Positions 6,823 to 8,941 of a stretch of DNA of 8,941 nt are shown here, in pieces. Below the pieces are notes generated by a model. That model saw only the letters and a program-made list of their open reading frames with translations. It made no database searches and was not told where the DNA came from. The first letter of the stretch is position 1. The number at the start of each line of letters is the position of its first letter. This stretch comes from Gammaproteobacteria bacterium (GTDB taxonomy: Bacteria > Pseudomonadota > Gammaproteobacteria > Steroidobacterales > Steroidobacteraceae): contig JASHYG010000282.1 in assembly GCA_030043215.1 (NCBI GenBank), forward strand, positions 1 to 8,941. The letters run 5' to 3'. The translations under genes and the position numbers were made by a program.

Positions 6823-7847
6823 GTGCCACGCACCGGAATGCGCGCCATGAGCCGAAATCCCTCGCCCGGAGACGTCGCCACCTCGAGGTCCCCTTCGAGC
6901 GCCGCCACGCGCTCGCGCATGCCGATCAGTCCGAGACCGCGCGTCGGAGCGGCCACCGCGGCGCCGACTCCGTCGTCCGCGACCGTGACTCGGATGTCAT
7001 CCATCGTCGCGCCGAGCCGCGAGCGATCGATCCGGACGGTGACATGCTGCGCGGAGGCGTGCTTCGCTGCATTCGTGAGCGCTTCCTGAACGAGGCGGAA
7101 AACGGTGAGCGCGACGGTCTCGGGAAGATCGGCCAGCTGCCCGCTCACGGACAGGCGCACCTCGGCCCGCGGCAGCCGCGACCGCCACGTGTCGATACAG
7201 TGCTCCACGGCCGCCGCGAGCCCGAGCTCGTCGAGTCCGACGGGCCGCAACTCGCGAATGAGCCCCGCGAGCACCTCGTGTATGTGATTGCAGTTCTCGA
7301 CGATGGCACCCGAGCGCTCCCGAACGGCCGCAGCGCCGGCGAGGCGCTCATCGCGGATGCCGACCGCGTCGAGCTTGATCACGTTGAGGTACTGCCCGAG
7401 CTCGTCGTGCAGCTCCTGCGCGAGCCCTTTTCGCTCCTCCTCCTGCAGCCGTACGTATTGCTGCGACAGCCGCCGGTTGTCGGCGAGGGCGGAAGCGAGC
7501 CGTGCCTCCGCCGCGCGCCGGCGCCGCAGGTCCCGGCCGGCTTCCCGGTAGCGGCGCGCCGCAAACCATGCGAGGCCGAGCGAGAGCACCCACAGCACGC
7601 TCGGCAGCTCATCGAGCTGCATGCGCTCCCACGGAGCCGTCCAGCGCTGCAGTCTCTCGCTCAGATCGAAATGAATGGACACGACCGCCGCCGCGACGGT
7701 CACCGCTATGACGATGACGGCGTCGCGCCACGCCGGGGTGTCCCACCGCTTCGGCGTTCGATCGGCTGCGGACGGGGCAGGCGCCGGAGCGGCCGCTTCC
7801 GGGCGATCCGGTGAAACCGCGAGGTCGCTCGTGGAAGCAGCGGGCAT
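6819..7847 (-). CDS. NarX/UhpB-type sensor histidine kinase (HisKA_3 + HATPase_c), two TM segments
   Basis: The product is 342 residues. A disordered Pro/Ala-rich cytosolic N-terminus (1-35) precedes two membrane segments, about 43-59 (AVIVIAVTVAAAVVSI) and 83-98 (SVLWVLSLGLAWFAA), separated by only about 23 residues. There is no recognisable extracytoplasmic sensor domain, so it may sense within the membrane or through a partner. A coiled-coil linker (about 104-140) leads to the HisKA_3 dimerisation helix with phospho-acceptor His147 (QELHDELGQ). The ATPase domain has the N box QEALTNAAKH (Asn259), the G1 box DDGVGA (291-296) and a GLGLIGMRERV G2 region (304-314). All key residues are present. 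ATG 7847 is the first codon fitting a cytosolic N-terminus; the upstream Shine-Dalgarno is weak. It is the first gene of a minus-strand run of four. Confidence 0.93.
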   Translation of the reverse strand: MPAASTSDLAVSPDRPEAAAPAPAPSAADRTPKRWDTPAWRDAVIVIAVTVAAAVVSIHFDLSERLQRWTAPWERMQLDELPSVLWVLSLGLAWFAARRYREAGRDLRRRRAAEARLASALADNRRLSQQYVRLQEEERKGLAQELHDELGQYLNVIKLDAVGIRDERLAGAAAVRERSGAIVENCNHIHEVLAGLIRELRPVGLDELGLAAAVEHCIDTWRSRLPRAEVRLSVSGQLADLPETVALTVFRLVQEALTNAAKHASAQHVTVRIDRSRLGATMDDIRVTVADDGVGAAVAAPTRGLGLIGMRERVAALEGDLEVATSPGEGFRLMARIPVRGT

Positions 7848-7953
7848 AGGGGCTCAAGCCTAATCTCTTCACGGCGATTGAGCCATGGCCTCGCGGCGCG
7901 CGGCTTGCTAACCTAGGCACAACAACAACCCGCGGAGCCCCGGGAGGCAAACC

Positions 7954-8136
7954 GTGGAACCCACCGCCCCCGCTTTCCAGCCGCTTTCCACAGCGCCTGC
8001 CACCGAGTTACCCGTCGAGCCCGTCGAGCAAGCGGCCGAGTCTCAAGCGCAATCGTCCCCCGCCGAGGGTGACGCCGAATGGCCGCGCCGGAAGCGTGAG
8101 CTGGATGCCCTCCTCGCCTCTCTCGACGGCGGCTGA
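7954..8136 (+). CDS. Possible small Pro/Ala/Glu-rich protein, 60 residues, unknown
   Basis: A 60-codon frame starts with GTG 7954, six bases after a perfect GGAGG (7943-7947), the best Shine-Dalgarno in the window. The first 44 residues are rich in Pro, Ala, Glu, Ser and Gln with a net negative charge and look disordered. The last 16 (WPRRKRELDALLASLDGG region) switch to a basic patch plus a short amphipathic helix. There is no signal peptide or membrane segment and no family I recognise. It is divergent from the histidine kinase, with 106 bases between starts. The disordered tail plus helix resembles small adaptor or regulator proteins in general, but that is only a shape argument. Translation is supported by the ribosome binding site alone. 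Confidence 0.5.
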   Translation: MEPTAPAFQPLSTAPATELPVEPVEQAAESQAQSSPAEGDAEWPRRKRELDALLASLDGG

Positions 8137-8255
8137 GCGCGAATCGTTACGCGACGACGCGAAGCTGATTTCGTACGTCCGTCACGCCGAGAGTGTTTCG
8201 GGCGTCACGCAGCGCCGTCGCTGCGGAGAGGCCCATCTCCGCCTGACGGCTCGGG

Positions 8256-8319
8256 TAGATAATTTAGATGATATATGTATTTTATAGCATTGATATTATT
8301 ACGTAAATCATATTGTAAC
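8256..8319. promoter_or_regulatory. AT-rich island, candidate promoter/UP region or protein-binding site
   Basis: Hand counting gives 52 A/T of 64 bases (about 81 percent), against clearly GC-rich flanks on both sides. It contains TTGATA (8290-8295, five of six to the -35 consensus), GATAAT (8258-8263, five of six to the -10 consensus) and the palindrome TTACGTAA near its centre. No well-spaced -35/-10 pair is convincing. It could be an UP-element-rich promoter, a nucleoid-protein site or a remnant of foreign DNA. Confidence 0.45.
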
Positions 8320-8410
8320 GAAGCCGTGAAAATTCTCGGGAGTGGATGCGTCTGCCCGCCACGAGCGTTTTTCCGCGCTCGGCCGTTACTCTCGAGCCGG
8401 GAGCCGCAGG

Positions 8411-8437
8411 CTCGCGTTATGCTGCGCGAGGCTTTTT
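8411..8437 (+). terminator. Terminator-like hairpin with T run
   Basis: CTCGCG (8411-8416) pairs with CGCGAG (8425-8430) around an eight-base loop, followed after GC by five T (8433-8437). The stem is short but all but one of its pairs are G-C. It lies 37 bases before the M16 peptidase ATG, so on the plus strand it would end any transcript coming from the AT island or from the small 7954-8136 gene, or act as an attenuator. Confidence 0.35.
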
Positions 8438-8474
8438 AACGCTCACATCGCATCGAAACCTCTCGGGATTGATC

Positions 8475-8941
8475 ATGACTGCAAACGTCAGGCTCCGTGC
8501 GGCCCGCTGGGCCGCTCTGCTCATCGCGGGCTTCCTCGCGCTGCCTTCCACGGACGCGGCGACCTCCGGTGCCCCATCGGATGCGGGCATCGTGCGCGCA
8601 ACGCTCGAGAATGGCCTGCGCGTCATCATCGTCCACAACTCACTCGCGCCGGTTGCGGCCACCGCCGTCAACTACCTCGTCGGCTCGGACGAGGCCCCGA
8701 GCGGCTTCCCCGGCATGGCTCACGCGCAGGAGCACATGATGTTCCGCGGCAATCCGGGTCTCACCGCCGATCAGCTCGCCGACATCGGCAGCTTGATGGG
8801 CGGGAACTTCAATGCGGATACGCGCGAGAGCCTGACGCAGTACCTTTACACGGTGCCCGCCGAGGACCTCGATGTCGCCCTGCACATCGAGGCCATCCGG
8901 ATGCGCGGCGTCGATGACTCGGCGGCGCAGTGGGCGCAGGA
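8475..8941 (+). CDS. M16 (insulinase/pitrilysin-like) zinc metallopeptidase, exported, 5' part
   Basis: A frame starts at ATG 8475 and stays open to the window edge, giving 155 complete residues of a protein family usually 450-950 long. A weak GGGA (8465-8468) lies six bases upstream. Residues 1-28 form a signal peptide (VRLRAARW basic part, ALLIAGFLAL core, STDA-A cleavage site), placing it in the periplasm or outer envelope. The domain then opens as M16 peptidases do, with VRATLENGLRVIIV (40-53). The inverted zinc motif HAQEH follows at 83-87, with zinc ligands His83 and His87 and catalytic Glu86, then MMFRG. NFNADTRESLTQYLYTVP (111-128) is the usual substrate-binding strand region. The third zinc ligand would lie about 76 residues after His87, just past the window end. 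The likely role is peptide degradation in the envelope; specificity cannot be told from this part. Confidence 0.93.
   Translation, partial: MTANVRLRAARWAALLIAGFLALPSTDAATSGAPSDAGIVRATLENGLRVIIVHNSLAPVAATAVNYLVGSDEAPSGFPGMAHAQEHMMFRGNPGLTADQLADIGSLMGGNFNADTRESLTQYLYTVPAEDLDVALHIEAIRMRGVDDSAAQWAQ

Larger units (their letters stand above)
8137..8474. other. 338-bp intergenic region with hairpins and an AT-rich island
   Basis: I find no convincing coding frame here. The left part (8137-8250) is GC-rich and holds an 8-base direct repeat CGTCACGC (8180-8187 and 8203-8210). It also has two adjacent hairpins: CAGCG/CGCTG (8210-8223) and GCGGAGA/TCTCCGC (8223-8229 with 8236-8242, loop of six). The centre (8256-8319) is an abrupt AT-rich island. 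The right part (8340-8440) is GC-rich again with more hairpins, including CGAGCC/GGCTCG (8393-8398 with 8409-8414), and ends in a terminator-like structure before the M16 peptidase gene. Confidence 0.7.

Noticed and set aside
8223..8242. Hairpin GCGGAGA/TCTCCGC as a terminator for the small ORF
   Set aside because: The seven-pair stem is good but is followed by GC-rich sequence rather than a T run, so it is listed only as a hairpin.
1..8941. CRISPR arrays, tRNA or rRNA genes, insertion sequences
   Set aside because: I saw no regularly spaced repeats, tRNA cloverleaf pattern, rRNA sequence, transposase motifs or paired terminal inverted repeats.

Overview
This is a GC-rich bacterial window of about 8.9 kb. 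It carries compact genes with frequent stop/start overlaps, several Sec-type signal peptides, a PQQ-type periplasmic dehydrogenase and a NarL-type two-component system. These point to a Gram-negative, probably a high-GC proteobacterium. The sequence alone does not fix the genus. Both ends cut through genes: methylthioribose kinase on the left and an M16 metallopeptidase on the right.

Layout. 1-798 (+) is the 3' part of mtnK (methionine salvage), interrupted by an in-frame TAG at 217-219 where a Gln codon would be expected. 841-1929 (+) is an exported protein with two VOC/glyoxalase-like domains. 1898-2500 (-) is an exported SRPBCC (START-like) protein that converges on, and overlaps, the VOC gene. 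From the divergent intergenic region 2501-2685, a tightly spaced pair runs rightward: an exported two-copy NTF2-like (DUF8021-type) protein at 2686-3774, then a signal-peptide-bearing PQQ beta-propeller dehydrogenase at 3782-5413. The dehydrogenase has the Asp-x-Asp arrangement of lanthanide-dependent XoxF-type enzymes.

The minus strand from 7847 down to 5410 looks like one four-gene operon. It holds a small two-TM HisKA_3 histidine kinase and a NarL/FixJ response regulator (GTGA overlap), then two unrelated GNAT acetyltransferases. The last acetyltransferase and the PQQ dehydrogenase end on the same CTAG tetranucleotide. Divergent from the kinase is a possible 60-residue Pro/Ala-rich small protein (7954-8136).

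The 338-bp gap at 8137-8474 contains hairpins, an isolated AT-rich island (52 of 64 bases A/T at 8256-8319) and a terminator-like hairpin with a T run. After it comes the start of a secreted M16 (HxxEH) peptidase, which runs off the window.

Read together, 841-5413 is a block of four genes whose products are all predicted to be exported. It may be an oxidative module acting outside the cytoplasm, with the PQQ enzyme as its redox step. Its substrate cannot be read from the sequence. The most interesting points are the predicted metal type of the short PQQ dehydrogenase and its pairing with the DUF8021-type protein, the amber codon in mtnK, and the AT island with its downstream terminator-like hairpin.
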